Source: Anaeramoeba flamelloides
Taxonomy: Eukaryota; Metamonada; Anaeramoebidae
Direction: 5' to 3'
NCBI GenBank assembly: GCA_027625915.1
Contig: JANTQA010000024.1
Span: forward strand, 1 to 64,000
Length of the DNA: 64,000 bases
Shown here: piece by piece, positions 46,689 through 58,517 of the stretch
How the letters are laid out: each line of letters starts with the position of its first letter
How positions within the stretch are numbered: the first letter of the stretch is position 1
The notes under the pieces: model-generated
The model's input: only the letters and a program-made list of their open reading frames with translations
What the model was told of the DNA's origin: nothing
The model's database searches: none
Made by a program: the position numbers and the translations under genes

Positions 46689-47005
46689 CATTTGGGTTTC
46701 TTAGGTTGGTTTAGAAATCTAAAAAATAAAATTTTGGAGTTTATCATATTATTCTTTTTAAGATCTTTTTTTTTTTTGGTTAAGATCAACCAATATCTAA
46801 AAATTCAGTTTCTTATAACTTTCTTAGATATTTTTCTATAAAGTTCTAGTTTCTGAATAAAAATCGAATTTTGAAATTTTTCAGCATTTTATGTTTCAAT
46901 TTCCTTTTTCACAAACCCCAGAGAATAAATTTTAATTTATAATAAAAAATTGGATAATATTCAAACTCTGTTAAATATCCAATTCAATATAATTTAAAAA
47001 TTACT
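46026..47005. repeat. Foldback element with ~110-bp inverted arms
   Basis: The left arm ~46026-46140 and the right arm ~46888-47005 are reverse complements. The core GGATAATATTCAAACTCTG and the flank ATTCAATATAATTTAAAAA are shared at high identity. The ~750-bp centre contains a long T run (46651-46687) and no credible gene. The left arm abuts the end of the 0.9-kb TIR element. Confidence 0.75.
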
Positions 47006-47734
47006 ATGATCAAAAGATAATTTTTGAGAAAAATGTCGTGTTGTTCTGTTTAATACGAAAGTAATTCTTTACAATAATAAATTATTTCTCTAATAATATC
47101 TGGATTTTATATCCTTGAAATTAACGATTTGAGACGGAAACAATAATAATAAAAATCAAATAAATTTAACTAAAGAAAATATAACAAATAAATAGACAGG
47201 ATCTAGTCAAAAGATAACAATTGAATTACAATTTGTTTACAATAATGATCCAAATTCTGGAGTGTTTACTTGAATTACACCAAATTAAATCATTAGAAAC
47301 TGATTTGTATGTCTGTCTAAAGACAAATTTTTAAACAAAAAATTTAAAATCAAATGTAAAACACAAAAATCTTAGAATTAGACTTCAAAAATGAGAAACA
47401 CAAGATCTCTTTTTAGCTTCTTTTTAATTTTGAAGTCACTAATTGGTTAGTTTAGAAAAATATTCACTGCAAATTATCTCATGACTTTTCCAAAGCTTTT
47501 ACCCTTTTCAAAACATGACGACACTTTCCAACACTTTCAAAGGGTTAAAAGATTTGGATAGTAATGAAAGCTTTGGAAAAGTCAGCGAAATTGTGTAGTG
47601 TTTATCAAATATTTTTATTCATTTTTTCAAGTTTTTGTTCTTCTTTCGTAGAACCTAAATTTTTGAAAGGAAAAAAGACGAATTGATAAAACAAAGAAAA
47701 AAATAAAGAATTTGATGCAAAAAAACACCAACAA
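47006..47734. other. Spacer upstream of the second WD40-BTB gene, with a hairpin
   Basis: Arms at 47482-47500 (TGACTTTTCCAAAGCTTT) and 47566-47584 are near-perfect complements about 65 bp apart, roughly 150 bp before the ATG at 47735. The rest is featureless. The hairpin could be a small foldback or part of the promoter. Confidence 0.45.
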
Positions 47735-49682
47735 ATGAATCCAAATAAACAAAAAATATCAAAAGAATTAACTATTGAAAAAACATTTGATTTAAATAAT
47801 TTTAAAAAAAATATTTCTTCAGTCTGTGTTGATGAAGAAAATGTTTATTGTACAAGTTTTTATGATTTCGGGAATTACTATCAAACACCAATCGAAGTAA
47901 AATAAGAGAATAATTTTTTTAACAAACCCACCTTTTTTAATTTTTTTTTTTTTTACTTCCCAAAAAATGAAAAATAAAAAAAAAAAAAAATCAGTAATTA
48001 ATTTTGCTATTTACTTCTTATAAAATGATTTAAAACACAACTTTCAATTTCTACTTCAATACAACAAAAATTGCAAAAAAAATCTTAATAAAGTTTCTAA
48101 AAAAAGAAAATACCAAAACATATTCCCTTAATTTAGAAGAGATGACTTATCAAACGAAAATAAGAAAAAGAGAATGTTCAGATTTCTTAATAATCTGTCC
48201 GTGTGAAAAAAAAATAATAGCAACAGATCCTCAAAACAAAAAAAAAAAAAAAAGGAATTTGTTGGATCTAAATCAGAGGTAACTCATACTGTTGATTATA
48301 AGGATCAAATTTATTCCTTTGGAGATTCAAAAGAAATTTTATGTTGGCATTTTGAAACAACCAAATTAATCAAACGAATACCAACTGAATATAAAAATTA
48401 TTGTGCAGTTCTCGAGGAAGAAACAGGGAAAATCTTTGTAGGTGGTTTTTATAGGGGTACTGTTACAGTACTTGATCCAGAAACAAACAAGGTGATCAAA
48501 AAATTTCTAAAACATGATAATCCCAAGAACCACATTGGTGTGAAAGATATTGTAAGCAGAGACGGACTTGTTTACACAGCGGGGGGGTATCCAGACGGAT
48601 CAATTAAAAGCTGGGATGCCCAAACGTATCAACAAGTTTCAATATTTGAAGGACATAAAGAGTCAACAGAGGTTTTAAAAATCAAATGGAATTATCTCTT
48701 TTCTGGAGGGCTTGATCAACAAATCAAAATATGGGATCTTGAAACAACCGATTTATTGTATTATATTGATAATATAAACGATTGTTGGGATTTAGATTTA
48801 AATGATAAATTTATTTTTACAGCAAGTGGAAGGTATTTAGTTCTGATTAATATTGAAAATGAATTAGATACCTATTCTTCATCAATTAATTATCTCAAAT
48901 TTTTAAAAAATCCACAATTTTGTAATTTTAAAATCTTTGATTACCCAGTCCATAAATTCCTTATCAAATTAAGGTGTTCAAAAGAACCAGAAGAAATCAA
49001 AACAGTTTTAGAAAAGAAATTTACAAGGAGGGAAACTTTCAAATTTTTAGAATGGATTTATGGTAAAAAATTTTATTCACCTTCTTCATTAAATGAAATA
49101 GAAAGAATTTTTCTCGGATTAAGAATTCAAGAGGAAGAAGAAACGGAAGTTTTCAAAACAAAAACTTTACAAGATGATTTGATTAAAGCCTATTTTGATG
49201 AAAATTCCAAAGATTTTTCAATAATTGTGAAAGATCATGATAAAACTAATGAAGATAAAGAAAAATCAAAAGAAGACGAAGAAGAAGAAGAAGAAGAAGT
49301 TAAAGATACAGAATTTGAAGACGATGAAAATCTTACTACTGAAGAAGAAGAAAAGGAATATGTAGAAGAAAAAGAAAAATTCAATGAAATCAAAGTTCAC
49401 AAATTCATTTTACAAGTCAATTGTGGATTATATCAAGGTTTTTTCGAATATCTTCAAGACGAAATAGTCAAGAAAGTGAATGACTATTCTGGAAAATCGA
49501 TTGAATCAATTCAACACTTTGTCAAGTATCTATATTTTAATGACCTACAATTAACTGAAGATGATGATATACAATTAATTTATGATGAACTTATAGATGC
49601 AGTTGATTATTACCAATTAGAAAAACATTGTAATTTACCAATTTATTTAAAAAAAATAAAAACAAAATTTAATTTAAATTAA
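47735..49682 (+). CDS. WD40 repeat protein with two BTB/POZ domains, paralogue
   Basis: Exon 1 is 47735-47896 (54 codons ending TPIE), with donor GTAAAATAAG. Exon 2 most likely starts at 48142 after AAGAG, matching the intron position of the gene at 2699. It encodes WD40 blades (CPCEKKIIATDPQNK, KEILCWHFETTK, GGLDQQIKIWDLETTD), a first BTB-like segment (NPQFCNFKIFDYPVHKF), a Glu/Lys linker shorter than in its paralogue, and a second BTB (KVHKFILQVNCGLYQGFFEY to DYYQLEKHCN). The frame changes within a 16-base A run at 48238-48253: upstream and downstream pieces both align to the paralogue but in different frames. That is either an assembly or polymerase slip in a homopolymer or a real lesion. 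The rest of exon 2 is open to TAA. Confidence 0.7.
47897..48141 (+). other. Predicted 245-bp intron of the second WD40-BTB gene
   Basis: The donor GTAAAA is shared with the intron at 2873. Candidate acceptors TTTAG and AAGAG are again five bases apart, and only the latter keeps phase 0. The intron is about twice the length of its counterpart and very rich in A and T runs. Confidence 0.55.
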
Positions 49683-50723
49683 ATAATTGTTTACAATCTA
49701 ATTTATTTAATTTGGATAATTAAAATATATATAAACTTTTTTTCTTTTTTTCTTTTTCATTTTTTACAAAACATTAATAATTAACATGAGGATTTTTGCC
49801 AAATTGAAGATCATAACAATTAAAAACCACCTGCAAATAAGAATATAAAGTAATTTTGGAATTTGGAATTTCTCAATTGATTTATTAAACTTTAATAAGT
49901 TCAACATATGGTTCAGATTTGTTTCAAACATTTAAATAAAAAAGAAAATTTCTGACCAAGCATTTCAATCAAGTATTCATTTTAATTTCTAAATAATGGT
50001 AAATCTAATTGTTTTCATAAATTCAAATTGAAAATTTTAAACTATTTGGTTATTTGGTTATTTTACTTGAAATCAATAAATAAAATTTTTCTTGTTAACA
50101 TAGACATTTAGTGAATTTATGATTACAATAAACAAAACTTGTGAATGCTCAAGAAATTTTGTAAAAGTCGAGTTAATTAATATACTAATTAGGAAAATTT
50201 TTATAGAAATAAGGATTGTTAAAACATTCAAAAAAAATGACAATTAAAGTTGATATCAATAAGTTAAGATAACTAATATAAATATTGATAATATACTGCA
50301 ATCAACCCAAAATTAATAAAAAAAAAATTTATTTTTATCACATATTTTGAATAATTTTGTTCAAAGGTAACTTTTTTCAAAGAGAAAAAAACAACAGTTT
50401 CCACATCTAGAAAGAAAGAAATAATTCTTTCAATAATAAATACAATCCATATTAATTTTATTGTTGTAAGAATTTCCAAGACTTGTAAATGAGAATTCTC
50501 AAAAGTATGGTGATATAATCTTAGTAAACAACTGGTATGTTTCTGAGAATAGGGAAAACATAATTAAATACAGTTTTCTTTAAAGGTTTCTTTAAATTTT
50601 ATGAGTAATATTTAATAAAACGAAAAACAATTTTTGATTTTGATTGATGAGAGTATTATTAAAAGGTAAGTCCTTTTTGATTTTTAAAAATTTTGATGAA
50701 CATCTTTTTTCTACTGTTTACTT
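49683..50723. other. Intergenic spacer
   Basis: A+T-rich with no recognised gene. A 68-codon minus-strand frame at 50273-50479 is of random composition. Confidence 0.35.
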
Positions 50724-51129
50724 CACAATTGTAAATTGAAAATTCTTAAAAAAAAATAGATTTTTTGTCTTTTTCAAGATAAATGGAGGAGAAATTGCTT
50801 TGATCCAGAAATTGATCATAGTTTATTCAATTACTTATTAATTTTTAAAATTAAGAATCAGTTACAATTCAAAATGTAAAAAGAATTACACTTGGTTTGT
50901 TTGAAAAATTTTTTTTTTTAATTTTTTTACGTTCCTCCAAACAGAAGAACTGTAATTCTTTGAACATTTTGGTATGAAATTTGTTCTTAATTTGAAAATA
51001 AGATATTTAAAGTCTTTTTCCATTGCGAAATTCCGGATCAAAGCAATTGTACTTCTATTTATCTTTAAAATTCTTTTTTTTTGGGAAAAAACGGAATTTT
51101 TTTTTAAGAAATTTCAATTTACATTTGTG
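50724..51129. mobile_element. 0.4-kb MITE, CACAA family, copy 1
   Basis: It starts CACAATTGTAAATTGAAA and ends with its near complement TTTCAATTTACATTTGTG. Inner parts of the arms also pair (AGATAAATGG...TTGCTTTGATCC with the GGATCAAAGCAATTG segment), giving diverged inverted arms of ~90 bp. It is homologous to 54915-55312. It is non-coding; the frame at 51023-51217 is a shadow. Confidence 0.75.
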
Positions 51130-51370
51130 TTTTTTTTTTTTAGATAATAGCAATGGAATCAATAAAATTAAATCAAAAACAAAACATAACAATAAAGAGT
51201 TTTTTTTTTATTATTGAAAAATATTTTTTTAATTTTTTTCAGAACAAAATACCAATCTACCATTACCAATATTATTGAACAAAATTAAGGCTAAAAATTA
51301 AAAAAAAAACATTGAATTCTTTTTTTATTTTTATTTTTTTTTTTCTGTCTTGCGTTTTGTTTGATTTGTT

Positions 51371-53004
51371 TTAGTGTTCCTTTTTCTCTTTTGAAGGTTT
51401 TCTTTCATCAGCTAATCGATACTGTTTAAATTTGACTTTTTTTGGAGCAAGATTCATAAAAGGTTTAATTATTAGCAAATGGACAATAAAAGCTACCAAA
51501 TAAGCTCCAATTAAACACTGAGGTATCAGCATTAATGCTCTTTTTAATCTGGTTGGGGGTTCCTGAATAGTTTTTATTAATTGTATGATCGGGCCAAAAA
51601 GTGAAATAACATGCATTATATAAAGTGAATAGGATAAATTTGATAAAGGTATCCAAATTTTTAATGAAAGAAATTTTGAAAGTATTGTACCAAATAACCC
51701 AATATGATTTAAAATATAAAAAAAAATAATTGCAAACCCAATTGAATGTATAAATCGAAAATAACCAGTAGTTGTTATTAAAATATTTATTAATCTATTA
51801 TCTTCATAACCAATTATTGTATCAGGAATGCATTCAGTTATTCGAATAATAAAAAATAATAAGAATAAAATTATACCAAATAATAAATAAAAAGATCTTT
51901 GCCCAAAAGATTGTTTTAATTTTTTAACAAGTTGAGTTCTATATTGGAAATATGCGACTAAACAACCGAGTATAAAAACCGGAAATCTAAGCTGAAATCC
52001 AAAATAACTCGAAATCCCATGTAGTATTGCTTCCTGTTCAGCATTTGCATCATCACCAAAATCAATATCAAAAGATCCTGTCTCTTGATTATATTTAAGA
52101 AAATGAACATTTTTTTTATTAATTAATTTAGTTAAATTTTGATATCTATGTAAATTTGGGGTAATGGCAAAAACAACAAAGCAAAGACTTAGCGAGCCAA
52201 TTATCAATTTTACAAGTATTTTAAATTCGTTTTTATATCTTTTGATGAATGTTCGTACATATAATAAAATCATAAGGGCTTTCATTTCAGCTGCAGATGA
52301 CCATGAATGACCAAGTGGCTGATAACCAGTTAGTCCCCAAAAATCATTATAAAAGAATAGCGTGGAAAGTAGGCTTGGAATCGCTACGATCAATTCTCCT
52401 TTTTGAATTACTTCGATCAGTTTGATGATGATAAAAACAATAATTATTGGATACAATCGAAACCAGCGCCGAATTATTAAATTTTTACTCCATTCCTAAG
52501 TATTAAATTTGAGGTTTGTTTTTGTTTCTTCTTTTTCTTTTTCTTTTTCTTTTTCTTTTTCTTTTTCTTTTTCTTTTTCTTCTTGTTCTTGTTCTTGTTC
52601 TTCTTTTTCTTCTTCATTTTGTTCAATTTTAACATTTTCTTTTTTATAAGAGTCTGTCATTTCTTTGTCATCAAGAAAGATAAATCTTCGGTAAATATGG
52701 TAACCAGATATTATAAAAAACCAATCAACGGGAATATCACACAGTACAAGAATTTTTATAGGTAGACAATTTAACCAATGTTCAAATTGGGCTAAAGGCA
52801 ACATCCACATAAGAAACAGAAAAATGTGGTAAAGAATTAAGAGGTGATTGGTGATCACTCTGATGCCATCAAGTTCTTGTATATAATTTGTTTTTGGTCG
52901 TGAAAAAAGTAATTTGAGGTTGTTAATTGGATTAAAGGCATGAAGAATTCGGCCCATTAATAGGAAAGGAAAAAACAATAAAAGAAAAGTCTTTGAGGTG
53001 ATTT
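51371..53004 (-). CDS. Acyltransferase-3 (NRF-6/OafB-like) membrane protein
   Basis: Minus strand. The conserved N-terminal core ELDGIRVITNHLLILYH carries the R-X10-H motif of acyltransferase-3 enzymes, followed by DIPVDWFFIISGYHIYRR, the usual second block. After an Arg-rich RRWFRLYP segment come about eight hydrophobic helices ending at a basic tail (51371). Such proteins move acyl groups across or onto membrane substrates; the substrate here is unknown. An in-frame TAG at 52496-52498 splits the frame. It coincides with a TTAG that could be a splice acceptor, with a possible GTTAAA donor at 52633, removing a Glu/Lys repeat region that has no place in the fold. The 5' end probably joins an upstream exon, as an acceptor-like TTTTAG lies at 53005-53007; otherwise the ATG at 52957 is the start. 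No upstream exon was recognised. Confidence 0.65.
52496..52633 (-). other. Possible 138-bp intron in the acyltransferase gene
   Basis: The minus-strand sequence starts GTTAAA and ends in ACTTAG. Its last three bases are the in-frame TAG. Removing it joins KKEN to EWSKNLIIRRWFRLYP in phase. It contains a long AAAAAG microsatellite. The donor does not match the GTAAAA of other introns here, so the alternative is a nonsense codon after a coding low-complexity insert. Confidence 0.4.
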
Positions 53005-53007
53005 CTA

Positions 53008-53776
53008 AAAAATAAAAAATAAAAAATGGTTCAAAAGGACAATAACCAATTTTTTAAAATGAAATTCTTTGATTCGTGTCAATGGTAATGCTTGTCATCT
53101 TTGAAAAAAAGTGACAGATTTGATTTAAAAGATGCACAGTCACTTCTCTTGAACACTCAACTTTTTTCAAGAAATGAAGTACAACCTCAACTCAATTTTT
53201 AAGTTTAATTTTTTGGAAACACACGAAGATATCTGGCATAATCCAATCCAAATCAAATCAAGTTGTTTGTATCAGATCCTATACAACTATCAGTACATTC
53301 CCCAGTTAGTTTGTAGAAGAATCAATTCTAAACACTACTTTCGAATATTTTCTTTTGATCATTAAATCGGAAAAACTCTTCACATACTCTTTAACTTTTA
53401 TCTTTTTTATTTTTTAATTGATGAATTGTTAGAAGTGAGTGAAATAGTAATTACAACTCTTAGTTTTCTTCGACTAAGATAAATTATTTGAGTTTATCTC
53501 ATTATCATTAATCTTCATTCTAATAAGTTGAACTATTTAGTGTAAATAGAGAGACTAGTGGAAATGAGATAAAAATTTTCTTCAATTTGATTTTCCAAAT
53601 ACACATGTATAACAATTGCTGTCTTAATTGTTCAATTTTATTTTGTAAAATTTGGTTTTTTTTACACTAACAATGAAAATTAACCACTATGTTCTGCTGC
53701 GAGAAGATTCTTAAAAATATATACTGTATTAAAGAGTACCACATCTAATTTAATAAGATATTTAAGACATAATGAC
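53008..53776. other. Spacer upstream of the acyltransferase gene
   Basis: A 63-codon plus-strand frame (53174-53365) and a minus-strand stretch over the same place (KLTGECTDSCIGSDTNN) are both possible coding relics. The minus-strand reading would suit an N-terminal extracellular exon of the acyltransferase gene but is broken by stops. Neither is strong enough to call. Confidence 0.3.
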
Positions 53777-53822
53777 GTAATTACTAAATATATAGAAAAT
53801 TTTCTATATATTTAGTAATTAC
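53777..53822. repeat. 46-bp perfect palindrome with no spacer
   Basis: The first 23 bases (starting GTAATTACTAAATATATAG) are followed directly by their exact reverse complement. A gapless perfect palindrome of this size is unlikely by chance even in AT-rich DNA and can extrude as a cruciform. It may be a degenerate foldback; no function is assigned. Confidence 0.9.
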
Positions 53823-54402
53823 AAAATAGAGTAATTATATCATAATAACAATAATTAAGCAATTTATTAAATTATTAAATTTTATATATATATAGTCATT
53901 TCTTTTTTAAATTGTAGGAATATACAAAAAATAATCTTAAGTAACCAATATATTAATTTTTATTTTTTTAATAACCATTAGTTTGAAATTAATTTGATAT
54001 CAGAAATAATTTTTATCATTTTGTGAATCAGAAGCAAAATTTTATCTAACAAAAAAAAAAAAAAAACTTCCATTTATAAAAAAAAAAAATGAATTGAAAT
54101 TATAATTAATAATAGTGATTTAAAAAAATCAATAAAAATATCAAACAATATTTTTCAGTCATCACTTAATTTATAAAGAATATTACCAAAATAGACACTA
54201 ATTTCTAAATATGCGCCAAATTATGAAAAATTGTACATATTTCGTAATTTAGCAAATTAAGTATATTTTTATTGACAAAATATATAACTGATATCATAAT
54301 TTGGCACATATTTAGAAAATTTTCTCATTTATCTTTTGAATTTATTATGACAAAAATCAATTGTTTGAATTATTGTTTTCTTCATTTCTTTTATTATTTC
54401 TA

Positions 54403-54434
<32 letters not shown>

Positions 54435-54914
54435 GTTTAGCATTTTTTAATTGACTAGTAAATGTACACAGCTTGGTTAGAAAATTAAACATTAAATATT
54501 TTTCATTTAAAGCAAACAGAATAAATAAAAAAACAAGTATAATTCAAACTTTAAATTTAATCAAAACTATACAAGAATAAATAACCCTTCTTCAATAACT
54601 TTTGAAAAAACAAACTTACAATTTTGATTAATAAATTCAAAAATAATTTTTTACAACAAATAATAACACGGAAAACTTAAAATAAACAAAATTATAACCT
54701 AAAATTTTTTAAAAAAATTAATTATTAAATGAAATTTTCTTTTATTAAATGGTATTTTAAAACAAAATATAAGTACTGTTAATAATTTCTTTACTGTAAA
54801 TTTCACCTTACAAACACAAGAATTACAATTATTATTTTGTTTTTGGGTAATTTTTTATTTCTTATTAGTATTTTAGAAATATTTATCGTTTTTATTTGGA
54901 AATGAAATAAAAAA
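53823..54914. other. Intergenic spacer with a 25-bp inverted repeat
   Basis: Arms at 54202-54226 (TTTCTAAATATG, GCCAAATTATGA) and 54293-54317 are complementary except for one base, separated by 66 bp that also contain CGTAATTTAGCA. A TA run lies at 54405-54432. No gene is recognised. Confidence 0.5.
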
Positions 54915-55312
54915 CACAATTATAAATTGAAATTTCTTTAAAAAATAGATTTTTTTCCGGAAAAATGAATGATTAAGATAAATAGAAGTGCAATTGTTTT
55001 GATCCGGAATTTTGTTTTGCCCAATCAAATAAGATATTTTAATTTCAAATTAAGAACAAGATTTCCCCCATTTAACAAAAGAATTACAGTTTTTCTGTAT
55101 GATAAATTTTTTTTTATTTTTTCGCCCTTCCAAAAAAACTGAAATTCTTTTTATATTCTGGAATGAAAGTTGTTCTTGATTTGAAAATAAGTTTTTCAAA
55201 TCTTTTTTCATTACAAAATTCCGGATCAAAAAAATTGCACTTCTATTTATCTTAATCATTCATTTTTCCGGAAAAAAATATATTTTTTAAGACATCTCAA
55301 TTTACACTTGTG
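54915..55312. mobile_element. 0.4-kb MITE, CACAA family, copy 2
   Basis: The ends CACAATTATAAATTGAAAT and CTCAATTTACACTTGTG pair, and longer arms (54925-55015 against 55213-55305) are nearly perfect complements. They include TTCCGGAAAAATGAATG, AAATAGAAGTGCAATTG and GATCCGGAATTTT. It is homologous to 50724-51129 but with better preserved arms, so it is probably younger. The short minus-strand frame at 55050-55259 is a shadow. Confidence 0.85.
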
Positions 55313-56349
55313 TAAAGATTTTTTAATAAAATATTTTTTTTTCTACTATTTTTTAAAAAATTATTCTAAATAAAAAATTATAAAAAAATTTTTTATATAT
55401 TTTGTTAAAAAAATGATAAATTAAAAAAAATAGCCAAAATATAATTTTTGAAAATGTATATTTTTTATATAAAAATTCTTTTTATAAAATAGATTCAAAT
55501 AAACTAGTTGTACATTTTTCTATATAAAATTTGTTGATAATATTTTTATTTTTGATATTTTTAGAATAATTTTTTTAAATATATATGAAACCAATATCTT
55601 CAAAAAAGACTATATAATTATAATTAAAATATAAAAAAAAATAATTTTTTAATTAAATATAAATTATTTTATATTTTTAAAATGATATATAAGTATTTTT
55701 TTTTTATTTTTTTATTATTTAAAATATATATGACAAAAAAAAATTTTTTTATAAATATTTTTACAAAAAAACATTTAAAAAAATTATTTTTTATTTTTTG
55801 GCCTTGGGCCTAAAATTTTACCAAAAATAATTTTTTTATCAAATTTTACATAAGTGAGAACAATTTAAAAATTTCTAAAAAAATATATTTTTATCTAAAT
55901 TTGCACAAATAAAAAAAATAAAAATTTCGAAAATAAAAAATTATTTTTTTTTTTTTTTTATAAAAATGAAATTGGGAAATATCTTCTAAAATGTAGAAGA
56001 TAGAATACTCTAAATTTAAAAAATCAAATATTTAGAGTATTTTTGATGGTTTAGGAAAAATAATTTGCCATAATTCTCTATATTTTGCAAAAAAATTATT
56101 TTTCAATTTACATTTTTGTTATTGATAAATTACATTAAAAAAATTTCTTGAAAAAAAAACATTGACAGTCTTAAAATTCTTATTAAGTTTTATTTTTATA
56201 TTTTTAGCTTTTTTTTATTATCAATCGTATAAATAATGATAGGTGATTTTCAATAAAGAAATTGCCAAAGGGGGGATGTTACAGTAAAAAATTCCACATT
56301 TTTAATTGTCATTTTATACTAAAATATTCTCAACAAGAGTTAAATAGGA
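55313..56349. other. Intergenic spacer, extremely A+T-rich
   Basis: Long runs of A and T, with a small hairpin at about 56005-56045 (AATACTCTAAAT with ATTTAGAGTATT). No gene is recognised. Confidence 0.35.
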
Positions 56350-56691
56350 AAATCTTAAAAAATAAGAGTTTTTGTGATTTTTGAGATAAATAGAATACTT
56401 TCAGAAAAGGTCCACAAATTAGTCATTTATAAGTAAATACTTGATTTTATTTTATTGTTTATCATGATTTTGTGATTAAAATGACTTTGCAAATTACTTT
56501 TTTTTGATTTTTAATTTTTTTTCTTAGTTAAAACAAAATATCTCTATTTACCAACCCATATTTAAATAATTATTCTTTTTATTTTATGGATTTGAACAAG
56601 TTTCTAATTATCTATTAAATATTTGTGGCCCATATCTGAAACTATTCTATTTATTTCAATCATCATGAAAACTCTTATTTTTTAAGATTTT
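56350..56691. repeat. Foldback element with ~70-bp inverted arms
   Basis: The left arm 56350-56419 (AAATCTTAAAAAATAAGAG, GATAAATAGAATACTTTC, GTCCACAAAT) and the right arm 56621-56691 are reverse complements with about 10 mismatches. The ~200-bp centre is non-coding. Confidence 0.7.
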
Positions 56692-58217
56692 CATATTTAC
56701 TTTTGTGTTCCTCTACAAACTCCATGTCAAAATTCTTGCTTGGTCGAATAAAAATATTATTTATTGTAAAACAAAACAAACAGTATTTTTCTAAGAGATA
56801 ATTAAAATTAAATATTTTTATATTTTACAATAAGTAAACCAATAGGTAAAGAAGTTTTGTGTTTCGTTCATTTCCACAATAACCAAAAGATTAAAAATTA
56901 GGATATGTCTGAATATGTAAAAGATAATCAGTTTAGAATGAGTAATGGTTTCCTAATAATTTATATATTTATTAGAAAAATGGATTGAAAGTTTAAGGAT
57001 AAAAAGTCAACACATCTGTCAAACGATAATTTCTCCAAAATTATTTTGTAAAATTAATATTTTGAGAACTAATTTTCAATAGAAAAATCATAATTTATTC
57101 TCAACTAAATAGGTGCGTTTCAGGTTTTTTTTTCCCTCTAATTTTAACTCAGAATTGAGTTTAAGTTCCCAAATACAAATTAAAAACTTTAAAAAACACT
57201 CGAGAGTTTAACAAATCTATCTTATAAAGTCTAGTTTTAGAAAAAAAATCAATAATAGTAAGCCTCAGTTATTTGCAAAAGTTGAAGAAATTATATTTAC
57301 TGTTAATTATTTACTGAGAAACAAGAAGGGGTAAAATTTATTTTTGGAAGATTGTAACATTCTCAATCATTTGATTTTAATATTTTTTAGAGCCTTACAG
57401 CTTTTATTTATTTTTTTTTTTCAGTTCACAAAATTGATTTTTTATTCTTCAAAAAATAATTTTCAATAATTGAAAATTCCTTTTTTTCGACAAAATGCGA
57501 AAATTTAAAACCCAAATGAATTTAATTTTCAATAAATCTCCAATTAAGACCAACTTATAAAAAAGATCTTTAAAATTTAATTTTTAAAAAATGTTTCCAA
57601 AAAAAAAAATTCATAATCTAGTATTTGCTAAATTGACACAAATAAAATTGAATTTTTGATTTTGCAATTATATTGAAATTTTGCTTTTTTTTTTTTAATT
57701 TCATTTGCCAGAATTCACAAAATCAAATTTTTTCTTTTTCATTATTTTTTTGAAAATCTAATTTCTTCATCTCAATATTAAAGACTTGGATGGTAATATT
57801 ATATAAGATACTATTAATTTCGATTTGTCAAGATCATTTAAAACTTAAGTAGTAAAAAAATCCAAAAATGTTAAACATACCTAATAAAATATCATAAATT
57901 TTTACTAATATTTTTGCTCCAAAAATAGTAACCTTAGAGTTTTCGAAATTTTCTTGTTTTAAATTGAACAGCGAGCTTTTCAAACTCGTAAAAATTGTCT
58001 TGGAAAAGGGGGAAAATTTTCTTTTTCCGCATTGTTTCTATTTTTTTTAAACTCAACATAATTTCAAAACACACGATGATTTTTACCCTTTTCCAATAAA
58101 AAAAAAAATGATTTTTAAACTTTTTGAAAAGTATTTTCATTTCGAAATTAAAACAAGTTTTAAGTTTTTGAAAAATATTCAAAAAAAAAAAAGAAAAAAC
58201 CTAATACTATTAATTTC
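56692..58217. other. Intergenic spacer
   Basis: A+T-rich. The 82-codon minus-strand frame at 57934-58182 is Phe/Lys/Ile-rich and looks random. No repeat or gene is recognised. Confidence 0.35.
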
Positions 58218-58345
58218 AAAATAAATTAAACAAAATTTTCGTTTAGCTTTCCAAAAAACAAGAATTGACAAAAAAATCTCTGTTTCGAAGATCCAACATA
58301 AAATTACCAACGAACCACTCAAAAGGATTAATTTTTTACTTAAAG
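58218..58345 (+). repeat. Short dispersed repeat matching 20531-20655
   Basis: About 125 bp shared with 20531-20655 in the same direction, with scattered differences. It is immediately followed by the MITE at 58352. Confidence 0.6.
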
Positions 58346-58351
58346 AGAACT

Positions 58352-58517
58352 ACTGGTATTTGAATTCTAAATGGGAAAGAATTTTCACTTCCTTTTCCAT
58401 ATTTTTTTTTTATAAATATAGTTCTTAAAGAAAGAGGTTCTCGATCTATGTTCTCTTAAAAAAGAGAAATTAAAAAGGAAGTAAAAAAAAAATCCCATTT
58501 ATTATTCAAATACCAGT
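58352..58517. mobile_element. 166-bp MITE, ACTGGTATTTG family, copy 2
   Basis: Begins ACTGGTATTTGAATTCTAAA and ends with its complement finishing AAATACCAGT. The arms of ~40 bp include AAATGGGAAA. The centre differs from the copy at 36501, while the ends are conserved, as expected for a MITE family. Confidence 0.8.

Noticed and set aside
53174-53365. 63-codon plus-strand frame
   Set aside because: Composition is ambiguous and the opposite strand is equally protein-like. There is no domain or homologue.
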